From Porifericola rhodea (lineage in GTDB: Bacteria; Bacteroidota; Bacteroidia; Cytophagales; Cyclobacteriaceae), in the NCBI RefSeq assembly GCF_030506305.1, contig NZ_CP119421.1, positions 3,550,501 through 3,614,500 on the forward strand: a DNA stretch of 64,000 bases. The letters run 5' to 3'. The position numbers and the translations under genes are program-made. The notes below the pieces were generated by a model that had not been told where the DNA came from, made no database searches, and saw nothing but the letters and a program-made list of their open reading frames with translations. Positions 17,930 through 25,743 of this stretch are shown one piece after another; positions within the stretch are counted from its first letter, which is position 1; every line of letters starts with the position of its first letter.

Positions 17930-18391
17930 ATGCTTAAATTTTTCAGATTACTGTGGGTTATTTCTGCTCTTGTATATTTTGCTACTCTTATGCTGGGCTA
18001 TGCCTACCTGCCCGAAAGTGTAGCCATACATGCAGATCTTGAGGGAGAAGCAGATCAGTTTATAGAAAAAGAGACTTTCTTTTATTTTGGAGTGGGCTTT
18101 TTTATTGTGGTCAACTTTCTTGGTTCTATACTGCTAAGTGTGTTGAGCAGCATACCGGAAACTTCTGGTTTTTACTTAAGAAGTGAATACTTTAAGGAAA
18201 GCATTACATCCTGGCTTAGCTCTTTTGTTTCCATCGTCAACATCTTTTTGGTGTGTGCGGCAACTTATATTGCTTTGTTCAATAATCAGGGAGACTACCA
18301 GATCAGCCAGTTTAGCTGGCTAATCTATGTAGCTCCTGTTTTACTTGTTGGAGATTTTATATGGCTGGTAGCCATCATCCTGAAGCGCTAA
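17930..18391 (+). CDS. DUF1648-like four-helix membrane protein
   Basis: A 153-residue inner membrane protein with four predicted helices (about 7-25, 50-72, 97-117 and 128-150). Between helices 1 and 2 lies YLPESVAIHADLEGEADQF, which resembles the LP..I..H....G..D signature of DUF1648 in SdpI-like proteins. SdpI confers immunity to a peptide toxin in Bacillus, but this protein is shorter and a similar role should not be assumed. It stands alone, convergent with the TonB receptor gene by a 3-bp gap. Confidence 0.65.
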   Translation: MLKFFRLLWVISALVYFATLMLGYAYLPESVAIHADLEGEADQFIEKETFFYFGVGFFIVVNFLGSILLSVLSSIPETSGFYLRSEYFKESITSWLSSFVSIVNIFLVCAATYIALFNNQGDYQISQFSWLIYVAPVLLVGDFIWLVAIILKR

Positions 18392-18394
18392 AGC

Positions 18395-20224
18395 TTATTT
18401 CTTTAGGCTCAGTTTAACAGTGACTCCTGCTCTAAACCAACGGCCAGGCATAGGCACGTATCCAGCTTCACTGTACTCAGTATCGGTGAAGTTGGTTGCT
18501 TCTGCAAATACGTGATAATAATCAGTTTTGTAGAATATGCGGCTATCTAGCAAGCTATAATCCGGCAGGCTAGCCCTGTCCAGGTAGCGCAGGCGGAGCG
18601 AATGGTTCAGCTTGCCTACAATCTTATGCGTAATACCAAAAATAAGCTGATGGTTCAGGTTATCAAGAGCATAACGTGAGAGCACACCCTCCCTTTCTTT
18701 TAGCTCAGCATCCAGATAAGTATAGTTAAGGGATAGCTGTTTGATCCAGGCACTTTTGCTGCTGCTAAAATCGTAATTCAAGCCGGCTTCCACACCTTGC
18801 ACATTCACATTAGTAAAGTTTAAAGGCTCCCATGGATCATCTTCAGCGTATTTAATCCAGTCAATTAGGTTAGACGCATCTCTTTTGAAGTAGCTTAGTT
18901 GTCCCCAGAAATTTCTTCTGAAATACTTAATACCACCCTCATAACTCACAGCATCTTCAGGCTCTAACTGATCATTTCCAATATTATTTGGTCCTACATA
19001 ATAGAGGTCGGTGTAGGTAGGTACACGGAAAGACCGTCCGATGTTGGCAAATGCTTTCCACTCATCAGTAATATCAAAGCTGGCATCAAGTCCAGGGAAG
19101 AGATTCACCCCATAGTCTGAGTACCAGTTGAGGTATATGCCAGGAGTGATATCCAGGCGGTCAAACAGATAAAAACGATGCTCCGCAAACAGGCCTAGCA
19201 GACTGCGATCATGCGCTCCCAGGTTTGTACTGTTAATATTTTCATAACGGTATTCTACACCTATACCACTCAGGCCTAAATCACTTTTATAAGTTGCATG
19301 CACTTCCGCTCCGCCTACATGGGTAGTATGTAAGTTGTTAAACACTGCCGGATTACTTCTGATGTATATGTAGTCATCATGATTTCTTCTCCAGTAAAGG
19401 CGTGGCTGTAGGGTCCACCTCTCTTTTTTTAGCTCGTAGTCAGCACTGAAAAAAGTTGTATTTACCTCTTCATACTCTTCGGAGTCTGGTACATAAAAAC
19501 CGGCTGCGCCAAAGGCTCTCTGAGTATAGCCTCCCAGAAAATTAATTTTACCCTCTTTCAGCTGTAGATAAGATTGGTAAAAAGCATTAGTTATTTCATA
19601 GTCAGAGTTGGTACGGTAGCCTTCTGACTGGTCACGGGATACGGCTATGTACTGGCCATATGTTTTGCCGGGAAGCGCTACAGATATATTTCCTCCAAAG
19701 GTTTCAAAGTCTCCGCCATAGCCGCTAAAAATAGCCATAGGTTCTGATGGTACCCTGGTAACGATATTTATAGCTCCTGCAAATGCATTTTGACCATAAA
19801 TACGAGCTCCCGGTCCTTTCAGTACTTCTATCCTTTCAATATTGTCAATATCCAGCGGTAGGTTCATTAAGTGATGTCCGGTTTGTGGGTCGCTCATTTT
19901 TATACCATTAATAAGAATAAGCGTCTGCTCAAAAGTACCCCCTCTGATACTTACATCGGACTGTACCCCAGCGGGGCCTCGCTGGCGCATGTCTACACCG
20001 GGTATATAACTAAGAGCCTCGTTCAGACTTTGTACCGGAATCTGCTGAAGTTGCTCTCGGCTCACTACATAAATGCTTCGGGCAGACTCAGAGAAGGGGG
20101 TCTGCATACGGTTTTCGGTGATGGTTAGGTTATTCAGCTCTATCACAGTGCTGTCTTCCTGGGCATAGCCTGCACGGACCATTACCATACACAAAAATAA
20201 AACTGAAAGTAAAATCTTTCTCAT
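18395..20224 (-). CDS. TonB-dependent receptor, BtuB-like
   Basis: A roughly 609-residue outer membrane receptor. The start at 20224 (MRKILLSVLFLCMVMVRAGYAQ) gives a normal signal peptide; an upstream in-frame ATG at 20275 would add 17 residues ahead of it. The plug domain follows (QSLNEALSYIPGVDMRQRGP, SIRGGTFEQTLILINGI, ERIEVLKGPGARIYGQNAFAGAINI, quoted in part), then a 22-strand barrel ending VTVKLSLKK. Size and plug resemble the BtuB/colicin I receptor group rather than SusC, and there is no N-terminal carboxypeptidase-like domain. Substrate could be a corrinoid or siderophore. The upstream leader holds a hairpin at 20280-20306 that may control it. Confidence 0.85.
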   Translation of the reverse strand: MRKILLSVLFLCMVMVRAGYAQEDSTVIELNNLTITENRMQTPFSESARSIYVVSREQLQQIPVQSLNEALSYIPGVDMRQRGPAGVQSDVSIRGGTFEQTLILINGIKMSDPQTGHHLMNLPLDIDNIERIEVLKGPGARIYGQNAFAGAINIVTRVPSEPMAIFSGYGGDFETFGGNISVALPGKTYGQYIAVSRDQSEGYRTNSDYEITNAFYQSYLQLKEGKINFLGGYTQRAFGAAGFYVPDSEEYEEVNTTFFSADYELKKERWTLQPRLYWRRNHDDYIYIRSNPAVFNNLHTTHVGGAEVHATYKSDLGLSGIGVEYRYENINSTNLGAHDRSLLGLFAEHRFYLFDRLDITPGIYLNWYSDYGVNLFPGLDASFDITDEWKAFANIGRSFRVPTYTDLYYVGPNNIGNDQLEPEDAVSYEGGIKYFRRNFWGQLSYFKRDASNLIDWIKYAEDDPWEPLNFTNVNVQGVEAGLNYDFSSSKSAWIKQLSLNYTYLDAELKEREGVLSRYALDNLNHQLIFGITHKIVGKLNHSLRLRYLDRASLPDYSLLDSRIFYKTDYYHVFAEATNFTDTEYSEAGYVPMPGRWFRAGVTVKLSLKK

Positions 20225-20279
20225 GTGTTGTTGAATCTTGTTACAAGAAATGTATCGGAAGATACTTTGCTCCATGGTA

Positions 20280-20306
20280 TGCTCAATTAGGTCTCCCTGA
20301 TGAGCA
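20280..20306 (-). promoter_or_regulatory. GNRA-capped hairpin in the receptor leader
   Basis: Read on the minus strand, TGCTCA pairs with TGAGCA and an inner AGG pairs with CCT around a GAGA tetraloop. The core CAGGGAGACCT is close to, but not identical with, the B12 box of cobalamin riboswitches (consensus around CAGGAGACCTGCC). It lies 55 nt before the preferred receptor start. Other cobalamin riboswitch elements were not found upstream, so the call is only a structured leader. Confidence 0.35.
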
Positions 20307-20507
20307 AAGTTTTCAAAAAGGTTAATGAGGCTGCAATACTACAAAAGAAGTCTTCATACTCCAATAGTTGTAGTTGACTTGTGTTATAAGTCTCTGTAAT
20401 ACAATAAACTATGTGTGGTTGTTGTCTCAGAGGAAAATCTACAGTTTAAAATTTTATAGCCGGTGCTGATAATTTTATATCTTAAAGCTCCACTAAATCT
20501 TTTTGTC

Positions 20508-21641
20508 TTGAACATACTAATTGCCCCCAATGCTTTTAAAAACAGTCTGGATGCTGTAAAGTCTGCCGAAGCTATTCGTGCGGGTCTTCATCATAGCTTA
20601 CTCCAGGCAGATTGTATATTGCAACCTATAGCCGATGGTGGTGATGGTATGCTTAGCGTTATGTTGAGCCAGGAAAAAGGTGAGATAAAAAAAGCAATAG
20701 TCAATGATGCGCTAGGCAGGAAAGTGGAAGCGCAGTTTGCATTGATTAAGCAGGGCAAGACCGCGGTTATTGAGATGGCTGAAGCTTCTGGCATAAGATT
20801 ATTGAAAGATGAAGAGCTTAATCCAATGCATGCTTCTTCATACGGTACGGGCGAACTTATAAAGGCCGCATTAGATGCTGGCGCGCAGGAGATAGTCATT
20901 GGGCTCGGGGGTAGTGCTACTGTAGATTTAGGTTTAGGAATGGCGCAGTCGCTAGGTGTTACACTCTTAGATGCTTCCTCGCTACCTATTGCGGCCGGAG
21001 GAGAGGGAGTAAAAAACTTACATACTGTGGATGCCTCCACTATGGATAAAAGGTTGCATGAGGTACAAATTATTGTGACTTGCGATGTAACTAACACCCT
21101 TCTGGAAGCACCTTCAGTATTTGGGCCACAAAAAGGAGCGACGCAGGAGATGATACAAGAGCTGGAAATACACTTTAAAAGAGTAGGAGAGCTGGTAAAA
21201 AGTAAGTTGGGAAAAGATATAATTTCTCCAGCCCGTACAGGGGCTGCCGGTGGATTAGGCGCTGCATTGTTAGGTTTTTTTGATGCTAAACTGGTAGATG
21301 GCACAGACTACTTACTTTCTCGTACAGGTTTCAATGAAGCACTGGAAAAAGCTGAGTTAATAATAACTGCAGAAGGAGCACTGGATATCCAGACCCAGGC
21401 AGGCAAGGGACCTTACTATGTAGCTACTCAGGCTAAAAAATTAAATAAGCCGGTAATTATGCTTGCGGGTAGTCTGCCGAAAAACTATCAGGCAAAAGAC
21501 TATGCCGTTTACGATGTAGTGCTACCTATAGGGCCTCGCCCGCAACCTCTGGAAGAAGCACTGGCCCATACCGCAGAAAACCTTGAGAGAACAGCTTTTC
21601 AGATAGGAAATATGCTTGCTCTAAAAACAAAAAATGAGTAG
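20508..21641 (+). CDS. Glycerate kinase (GarK/GlxK family), TTG start
   Basis: Phosphorylates glycerate to a phosphoglycerate, joining glyoxylate or serine breakdown to glycolysis. The family N-terminus is recognised in NILIAPNAFKNSLDAVKSAE; this begins at a TTG at 20508, because the open frame upstream contains only a GTG at 20463 and residues unlike the family. Further signatures are ADGGDGM, ASGIRLL, YGTGELIKAALDAGA, IGLGGSATVDLG, CDVTNTLL and TGAAGGLGAALLGF, in the expected order. Length from TTG (377 residues) is typical. The stop codon lies inside the stem of a shared terminator. The SerC-like and SerB-SerA genes elsewhere in the window belong to connected metabolism. Confidence 0.88.
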   Translation: MNILIAPNAFKNSLDAVKSAEAIRAGLHHSLLQADCILQPIADGGDGMLSVMLSQEKGEIKKAIVNDALGRKVEAQFALIKQGKTAVIEMAEASGIRLLKDEELNPMHASSYGTGELIKAALDAGAQEIVIGLGGSATVDLGLGMAQSLGVTLLDASSLPIAAGGEGVKNLHTVDASTMDKRLHEVQIIVTCDVTNTLLEAPSVFGPQKGATQEMIQELEIHFKRVGELVKSKLGKDIISPARTGAAGGLGAALLGFFDAKLVDGTDYLLSRTGFNEALEKAELIITAEGALDIQTQAGKGPYYVATQAKKLNKPVIMLAGSLPKNYQAKDYAVYDVVLPIGPRPQPLEEALAHTAENLERTAFQIGNMLALKTKNE

Positions 21642-21666
21642 CCACCTGGACTACTCATTTCTTTCT
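21634..21666. terminator. Bidirectional terminator between convergent genes
   Basis: ATGAGTAG (21634-21641) pairs with CTACTCAT (21651-21658). T-rich sequence follows on the plus strand and the complement of an A-run follows on the minus strand. It serves both the glycerate kinase gene, whose TAG stop is in the stem, and the convergent universal stress gene. Confidence 0.8.
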
Positions 21667-21689
21667 TAAGCTGACTGATTACTTATATC

Positions 21690-22631
21690 TTAAATTCTTT
21701 GTAACATTTCCATCAGGCCGGCATTTTTGTGTTTAGGCCTTACAATAAGCAAAGGAATGTTAGCATCCATGCTTATTAACTTCTCGGTATTGGTACCAAT
21801 AGGGAAGAAAGCTGTAGAAGCAGCCTTTCCTTTACCACCAATAACAATACAGTTCGCGTTCATCTCTACGGCTTTATCGTAGATTACACTTACCGGGCTT
21901 TCTTGCTTACTTAAAGTAAATAGGGGTGTAATTTTTACATTCCTGGTATCTACTTTACTAATAAATTTCTTATAATTCTTTTCAGCATTCTTACGCATTA
22001 CATCACCACACTCTTCAAAAGACTTACCAGTGTAATGGTAGCCTACTGGCACCTGGTATACGTGATGGCAAATAATCTCAACATCTCTTCCTTCATTTTT
22101 ACCGTGGCTAGCTACAGAGATAGCTTCCTCTAAAGCTACCAGTGCATCTTTAGAGAAGTCAGTAGCTACCAACATACGGTTCATGCTTGAGTACTCTTTC
22201 TCTGGTACTATAAGCAGGGAACAGGTAGCACGACGTGCCAGACGCTGAGTTACGACGCTGCTGCCTTTTAGCTTTTCTTTTCTTCCTACTACTATGGCAT
22301 CAATATTATGCTTTTCTGCCAGTTTGAGTATATGTTTAGAAGGCAGGAGACCCTGCTCTACTGTTATTTTAACCTTTATATTCTGATTGGTCATGTCAAA
22401 TCGCTCAATGACCTTCTTTTCCATTTGCTTCTTGCGGTCTTTAATGGCATCTTCCATCAGGTTAGGAAACTCCTTACGCAAAGCGTTAGGAAGCTGTGCG
22501 TTTTTAATCACATTCACAAAGTGAACAGACTCTGCGGAAGTAGATTGAGCCAGAAATGAAGCAAATTCAATTAACGTATCGTCCATTGACGATGCATCAA
22601 GCGCTACCAGAATTTTCTTTAATGGATACAT
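21690..22631 (-). CDS. Universal stress protein with two UspA domains
   Basis: A 313-residue cytoplasmic protein made of two tandem UspA domains, about residues 1-145 and 152-300. The first has KKILVALDASSMDDTLIEF and DAIVVGRKEKLKGSSVVTQR; the second has NRMLVATDFSKDALVALEE and CIVIGGKGKAASTAFFPIGTNTEKLI. The second domain keeps a G-x2-G-x9-G(T/N)-like loop of ATP-binding Usp proteins, though spacing is not exact. Tandem Usp proteins are common in Bacteroidota and respond to starvation or oxidative stress; no specific role is visible. The gene is monocistronic. Confidence 0.88.
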   Translation of the reverse strand: MYPLKKILVALDASSMDDTLIEFASFLAQSTSAESVHFVNVIKNAQLPNALRKEFPNLMEDAIKDRKKQMEKKVIERFDMTNQNIKVKITVEQGLLPSKHILKLAEKHNIDAIVVGRKEKLKGSSVVTQRLARRATCSLLIVPEKEYSSMNRMLVATDFSKDALVALEEAISVASHGKNEGRDVEIICHHVYQVPVGYHYTGKSFEECGDVMRKNAEKNYKKFISKVDTRNVKITPLFTLSKQESPVSVIYDKAVEMNANCIVIGGKGKAASTAFFPIGTNTEKLISMDANIPLLIVRPKHKNAGLMEMLQRI

Positions 22632-22818
22632 ATTGCTATTAGAATAAGGTTCTATTTGGTCTGATATGAAAACATATCAATAGCATAACAGACGTAAAAT
22701 AAACCATGTTTCAATTAATCCTATTTTCTAATTGCAGCCATAAATTAGTTGTGTAATAAATGGCTGTTTAAGCATTTAATTTAGCTTTCTATACTACAAT
22801 TTTCAGACCGATACGCAT

Positions 22819-23895
22819 TTACAGCGCATTAATTTTATCAACCAGCAGCTCAAACTGCTCTTTTGAGTGTGTAGGAAAATTAGCAATTCTTATATGTTTC
22901 GTTTTATATGAACCGTAGCCACTTCCCACGATCAGCTTCTGTTTTTTAAGCTGATCTATCACTTCTCCTGAGTCTAGCTTAGTCTCTGCCACTATGACAG
23001 TCTTGGAACGATAAGCTTTATTTTCCACAAAAGGTTTCATTTGCTGATGTTCTTCCAGGCAGTGGTAGGCTAGTGCAGCTTTGTACTCTGTCTCCTGACG
23101 GATTCTATCCATGCCTTTTTCCAGCATATCTCCACAAACTTTTGCCAAAAGGTAAATATTAAGCACGTTAGGCGTTTCCGGTGTTTGGTTCTTAATGCCC
23201 TTCTCCAGCAAAGAGGGAAGCGTATGGTAAGAGCCTATACTTAGACCTCTGGCTTGTAGCTGATTGGCTTTTTCTATACTTCGGGGACTTACAACCCAAA
23301 CCCCAAGACCGGCAGGCAGTCCGAATGCTTTTTGCACTGAGAAAAATACACTATCAACCTGAGAGTACTCTATTTTGCTATGAGGAAGGATAGAAACTGC
23401 ATCCACCGCGATAAGCTGCTCAGGGTGAGCCTGATGAATAGCGTAGATATCTTCCAGTGGTTGAGATGCTCCAGTGCTCGTTTCATTCAGGGTAAAAGCA
23501 ATTAACTCATTGTCTTCCGCAATTTGCTTTGCGTCGGGAGTGATGCAGCTTCCTTCTGCTGCCTCTTCGGCTACAGCCTCGCGGCCTAGCTCCAGAGCGG
23601 TGGCATGAAAACGCTTAGAAAAAGCACCGTTCACATAATGGTGACTTTTGTGCTCCACATTGTTCTGAATAATACGTTCCCAGATTTCTGTGGCTGAGCC
23701 GGTAAAAAATATATGGTACTCCTGCGGAACATCAAGCACTTTTCTGAGGTTTTCTACTGCCTCCTGATAAATGCCCTGAAATGTTTTGCTACGATGAGAG
23801 ATAGAGGGGATCTGGGCACGTAATGCATCTTTGATATGCCCTTCTACGGTAAAGTAAAGTTCGGCAGGTCCCGGCGTAAAATATATGTTTTTCAT
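22819..23895 (-). CDS. Class V aminotransferase, SerC-like
   Basis: A 358-residue PLP enzyme of fold type I. The family N-terminus YFTPGPAEL, the HRS motif at 34-36 and the PLP-lysine segment SVQKAFGLPAG (Lys189) are visible, with substrate-side TSTGASQP before it. It is close to phosphoserine aminotransferase, which makes phosphoserine from 3-phosphohydroxypyruvate, and this fits the presence of a SerB-SerA fusion in the window. Alanine-glyoxylate aminotransferase-like activity is an alternative. Length is typical of SerC. The gene is preceded by a possible -7 element at 23945-23952. Confidence 0.8.
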   Translation of the reverse strand: MKNIYFTPGPAELYFTVEGHIKDALRAQIPSISHRSKTFQGIYQEAVENLRKVLDVPQEYHIFFTGSATEIWERIIQNNVEHKSHHYVNGAFSKRFHATALELGREAVAEEAAEGSCITPDAKQIAEDNELIAFTLNETSTGASQPLEDIYAIHQAHPEQLIAVDAVSILPHSKIEYSQVDSVFFSVQKAFGLPAGLGVWVVSPRSIEKANQLQARGLSIGSYHTLPSLLEKGIKNQTPETPNVLNIYLLAKVCGDMLEKGMDRIRQETEYKAALAYHCLEEHQQMKPFVENKAYRSKTVIVAETKLDSGEVIDQLKKQKLIVGSGYGSYKTKHIRIANFPTHSKEQFELLVDKINAL

Positions 23896-23944
23896 GACAG
23901 ATGGTTTTGCCCTTTAGGGTCAAATATGGCTTGTTTTACGGCGG

Positions 23945-23952
23945 CAAAGGTA
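23945..23952 (-). promoter_or_regulatory. Candidate -7 promoter element for the SerC-like gene
   Basis: On the minus strand the site reads TACCTTTG, matching TAnnTTTG, 50 bp before the ATG. No matching -33 box was found, so this is tentative. Confidence 0.3.
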
Positions 23953-24010
23953 GCTAAATAATTACTGCTGTCTAGCGCTTAGCCTAGTTTTTGTAAAAGA
24001 TCTTATAAGG

Positions 24011-24055
24011 AACAAATTGTTATTTTTGACGTTTAAAGTTTAAACAATTGATCAT
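24011..24055 (+). promoter_or_regulatory. Promoter/operator region of the ArsR gene
   Basis: Three short palindromes cluster here: AACAAATTGTT (24011-24021), GTTTAAAC (24038-24045) and TGATCA around 24050. A -7-like TATTTTTG spans 24021-24028, 45 bp before the ATG at 24074. ArsR repressors bind such dyads and often repress themselves, so autoregulation is a reasonable guess. Confidence 0.35.
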
Positions 24056-24073
24056 ATTTTCATACAGTTTAGC

Positions 24074-24385
24074 ATGGAAGCAGGCATACAACAAAGAAGC
24101 ATAGAGAAGTTAGAAAAAGTAGCGTTTATTCTCAAAACACTTTCCCACCCACTTCGCCTTAGTGTGGTAGACCTGCTTTCTCAGCACGATAAGCTTTCGG
24201 TAAATGAAATTTGCCAGATGTTGGACTCAGAGCAATCGCTCACTTCTCATCACCTCTCCAATATGAAACTCAAAGGTATATTGAGCAGCATCCGTGAGGG
24301 TAAAAATATTTACTACAGTCTTAAAATGAAGGAGGTAGTAAAAGTACTTGCCTGTATGGATAATTGTGATGCGATAACTATTTGA
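24074..24385 (+). CDS. ArsR-family winged helix transcriptional regulator
   Basis: A 103-residue DNA-binding protein. The winged helix is seen as ILKTLSHPLRLSVVDLLSQH, LSVNEICQMLDSEQSLTSHHLSNMKLKGIL and an ISSIREGKNIYYSL-type wing (quoted in part). The recognition helix lies around SLTSHHLSNMK. No CxC or other metal-binding motif stands out except CMDNCD near the C-terminus, which might bind a metal or sense redox state. Two downstream genes in the same direction, for a DUF937-like and a DUF1963 protein, lie 56 and 48 bp apart and might be co-transcribed. Confidence 0.88.
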   Translation: MEAGIQQRSIEKLEKVAFILKTLSHPLRLSVVDLLSQHDKLSVNEICQMLDSEQSLTSHHLSNMKLKGILSSIREGKNIYYSLKMKEVVKVLACMDNCDAITI

Positions 24386-24441
24386 TAAATCTACGAGTTC
24401 CTTATATTGTTGTATAAAACTAAACCATAAAAGGAAACACT

Positions 24442-24906
24442 ATGATTGATCAAATTATAAACTCACTCAAGGGCGAACTTAGTAAAAAGTTTACCGGAGA
24501 ATTTGGAATGGAGCAGGATAAGGTAGATGATGCTGTGGTTATTGCCAAAGATGATATTTTTGAAACCGTAAAAGATGAATTTGGCAGAGGTAACCTGTCG
24601 GGGCTTATGGGCCTTTTTCAGAATAAGGAGCAGATAGCTACCAACCCTATTGTTACCAATATTATACGCAAATATGCAGGCGATCTCGGTTCTAAACTGG
24701 GCATAGACCCCCAAATGTCTACCACTATCGCCAATTATGCAATTCCCTTTATCTTAAGTAAATTTGTGAACACTGCCCAGGAAAAAGGTGTAGATCAGGC
24801 TAGCCTTATGTCTATGCTTAGTGGTGGCGGAAAAGGAGATGGAAAAGACCTGGGAGATATGCTGAAAGGGCAGTTAGGTGATTCTCTGGGAGGATTTTTT
24901 AAATAA
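24442..24906 (+). CDS. DUF937-like small protein
   Basis: A 154-residue soluble protein. The N-terminal half is helical and charged; the C-terminal part contains NPIVTNIIRKYAGDLGSKLG and Gly-rich SMLSGGGKGDGKDLGDML, with a C-terminal GQLGDSLGGFFK. The pattern of leucine-rich helices followed by Gly-rich linkers resembles DUF937 (YidB-like) proteins. No catalytic residues are visible. It follows the ArsR gene by 56 bp. Confidence 0.6.
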   Translation: MIDQIINSLKGELSKKFTGEFGMEQDKVDDAVVIAKDDIFETVKDEFGRGNLSGLMGLFQNKEQIATNPIVTNIIRKYAGDLGSKLGIDPQMSTTIANYAIPFILSKFVNTAQEKGVDQASLMSMLSGGGKGDGKDLGDMLKGQLGDSLGGFFK

Positions 24907-24954
24907 TTTATACATTTGCCATATTAACACTATTGAATAGTCGCGATTGACTCT

Positions 24955-25743
24955 ATGATGCCTTCTAAGTTACAAGTTCCGAATCAGTTGGAACCTTATC
25001 GTAAGCAAATTGAATCATCTGTAAGACCTTTTATTCGCATTTTTGCCAAGCCGGAAGATGATCTTGATTTGACACAGAGTAAGTTTGGTGGTTTTCCTTA
25101 CCTACCCCAGGGCTATGAATACCCTGTGGGAGTTAATGGGCAGCCACTTTTTTTGCTTGCTCAGATTAATTTTTCTGAAGTCCCCGAACTGTCAGGCTTT
25201 CCTAAAGAAGGAATACTGCAATTTTATGTAGGAGACGATAATATGTATGGTCTGGATATGGATGACCCATTTGATCAGGCTAACTACAAAATCGTATATT
25301 TTAAAGACGTAGATGAAGCTAATGCTCAGGAAGACTTTGATATGCCTGACTACGACAATGTACCGGTTTTAGAAAGTCATGCCTTACGTTTTGAAGTACA
25401 ATATGCTCCGGTATCACCAACCGATCAGGCTTTTGACCAGATTTTTGGCACCCCCGCTTCAGACTTTTTTGACCGTTTTGGCGACGATAAAGTAGAGCTA
25501 AGAAGAGCCTATGCTCGCCTTGCGCAGGGAAGTGGGCATAAACTGGGAGGCTATGCACACTTTACGCAGGAAGATCCACGCCTTGTACAGGAGTTTGAAG
25601 AAGCCATGCTGCTGTTGCAGATAGATTCTGACCACAACAGTATCCTCTGGGGTGATGAAGGTATTGGTAACTTCTTCATACACCCCGAAGATCTGCAGGA
25701 TTTGGAGTTCTCTGAAGTACTTTACAATTGGGATAGTCCTTAA
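24955..25743 (+). CDS. DUF1963 family protein (YwqG-like)
   Basis: A 262-residue cytoplasmic protein of the YwqG/DUF1963 family, recognised from SKFGGFPYLPQGYEYP, PLFLLAQINFSEVP, EGILQFYVGDDNMYGLD and KLGGYAHFTQEDPR near the C-terminal half (quoted in part). Function is unknown; members often sit in polymorphic-toxin or stress contexts, but nothing of that kind is next to it. The 3' end overlaps the convergent S9 peptidase gene by 4 bp. Confidence 0.85.
   Translation: MMPSKLQVPNQLEPYRKQIESSVRPFIRIFAKPEDDLDLTQSKFGGFPYLPQGYEYPVGVNGQPLFLLAQINFSEVPELSGFPKEGILQFYVGDDNMYGLDMDDPFDQANYKIVYFKDVDEANAQEDFDMPDYDNVPVLESHALRFEVQYAPVSPTDQAFDQIFGTPASDFFDRFGDDKVELRRAYARLAQGSGHKLGGYAHFTQEDPRLVQEFEEAMLLLQIDSDHNSILWGDEGIGNFFIHPEDLQDLEFSEVLYNWDSP

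Noticed and set aside
17930-18391. Bacteriocin immunity protein (SdpI-like)
   Set aside because: Only one short motif matches DUF1648; the length and helix count differ and no toxin gene is near.
20276-20507. Full cobalamin or TPP riboswitch ahead of the TonB receptor
   Set aside because: Only a B12-box-like hairpin and an isolated CTGAGA were found; the remaining conserved blocks of both riboswitch classes are missing by eye. Kept as a leader hairpin only.
20591-21304. Long open frame (237 codons) on the minus strand within the glycerate kinase gene
   Set aside because: It lies antisense to a clear enzyme gene, is Ser/Pro/Ala-rich in the manner of a shadow frame, and has no recognisable domain.
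24442-25743. Toxin-immunity locus suggested by a DUF1963 protein next to a small protein
   Set aside because: No toxin domain, secretion tag or Rhs-type gene lies nearby.
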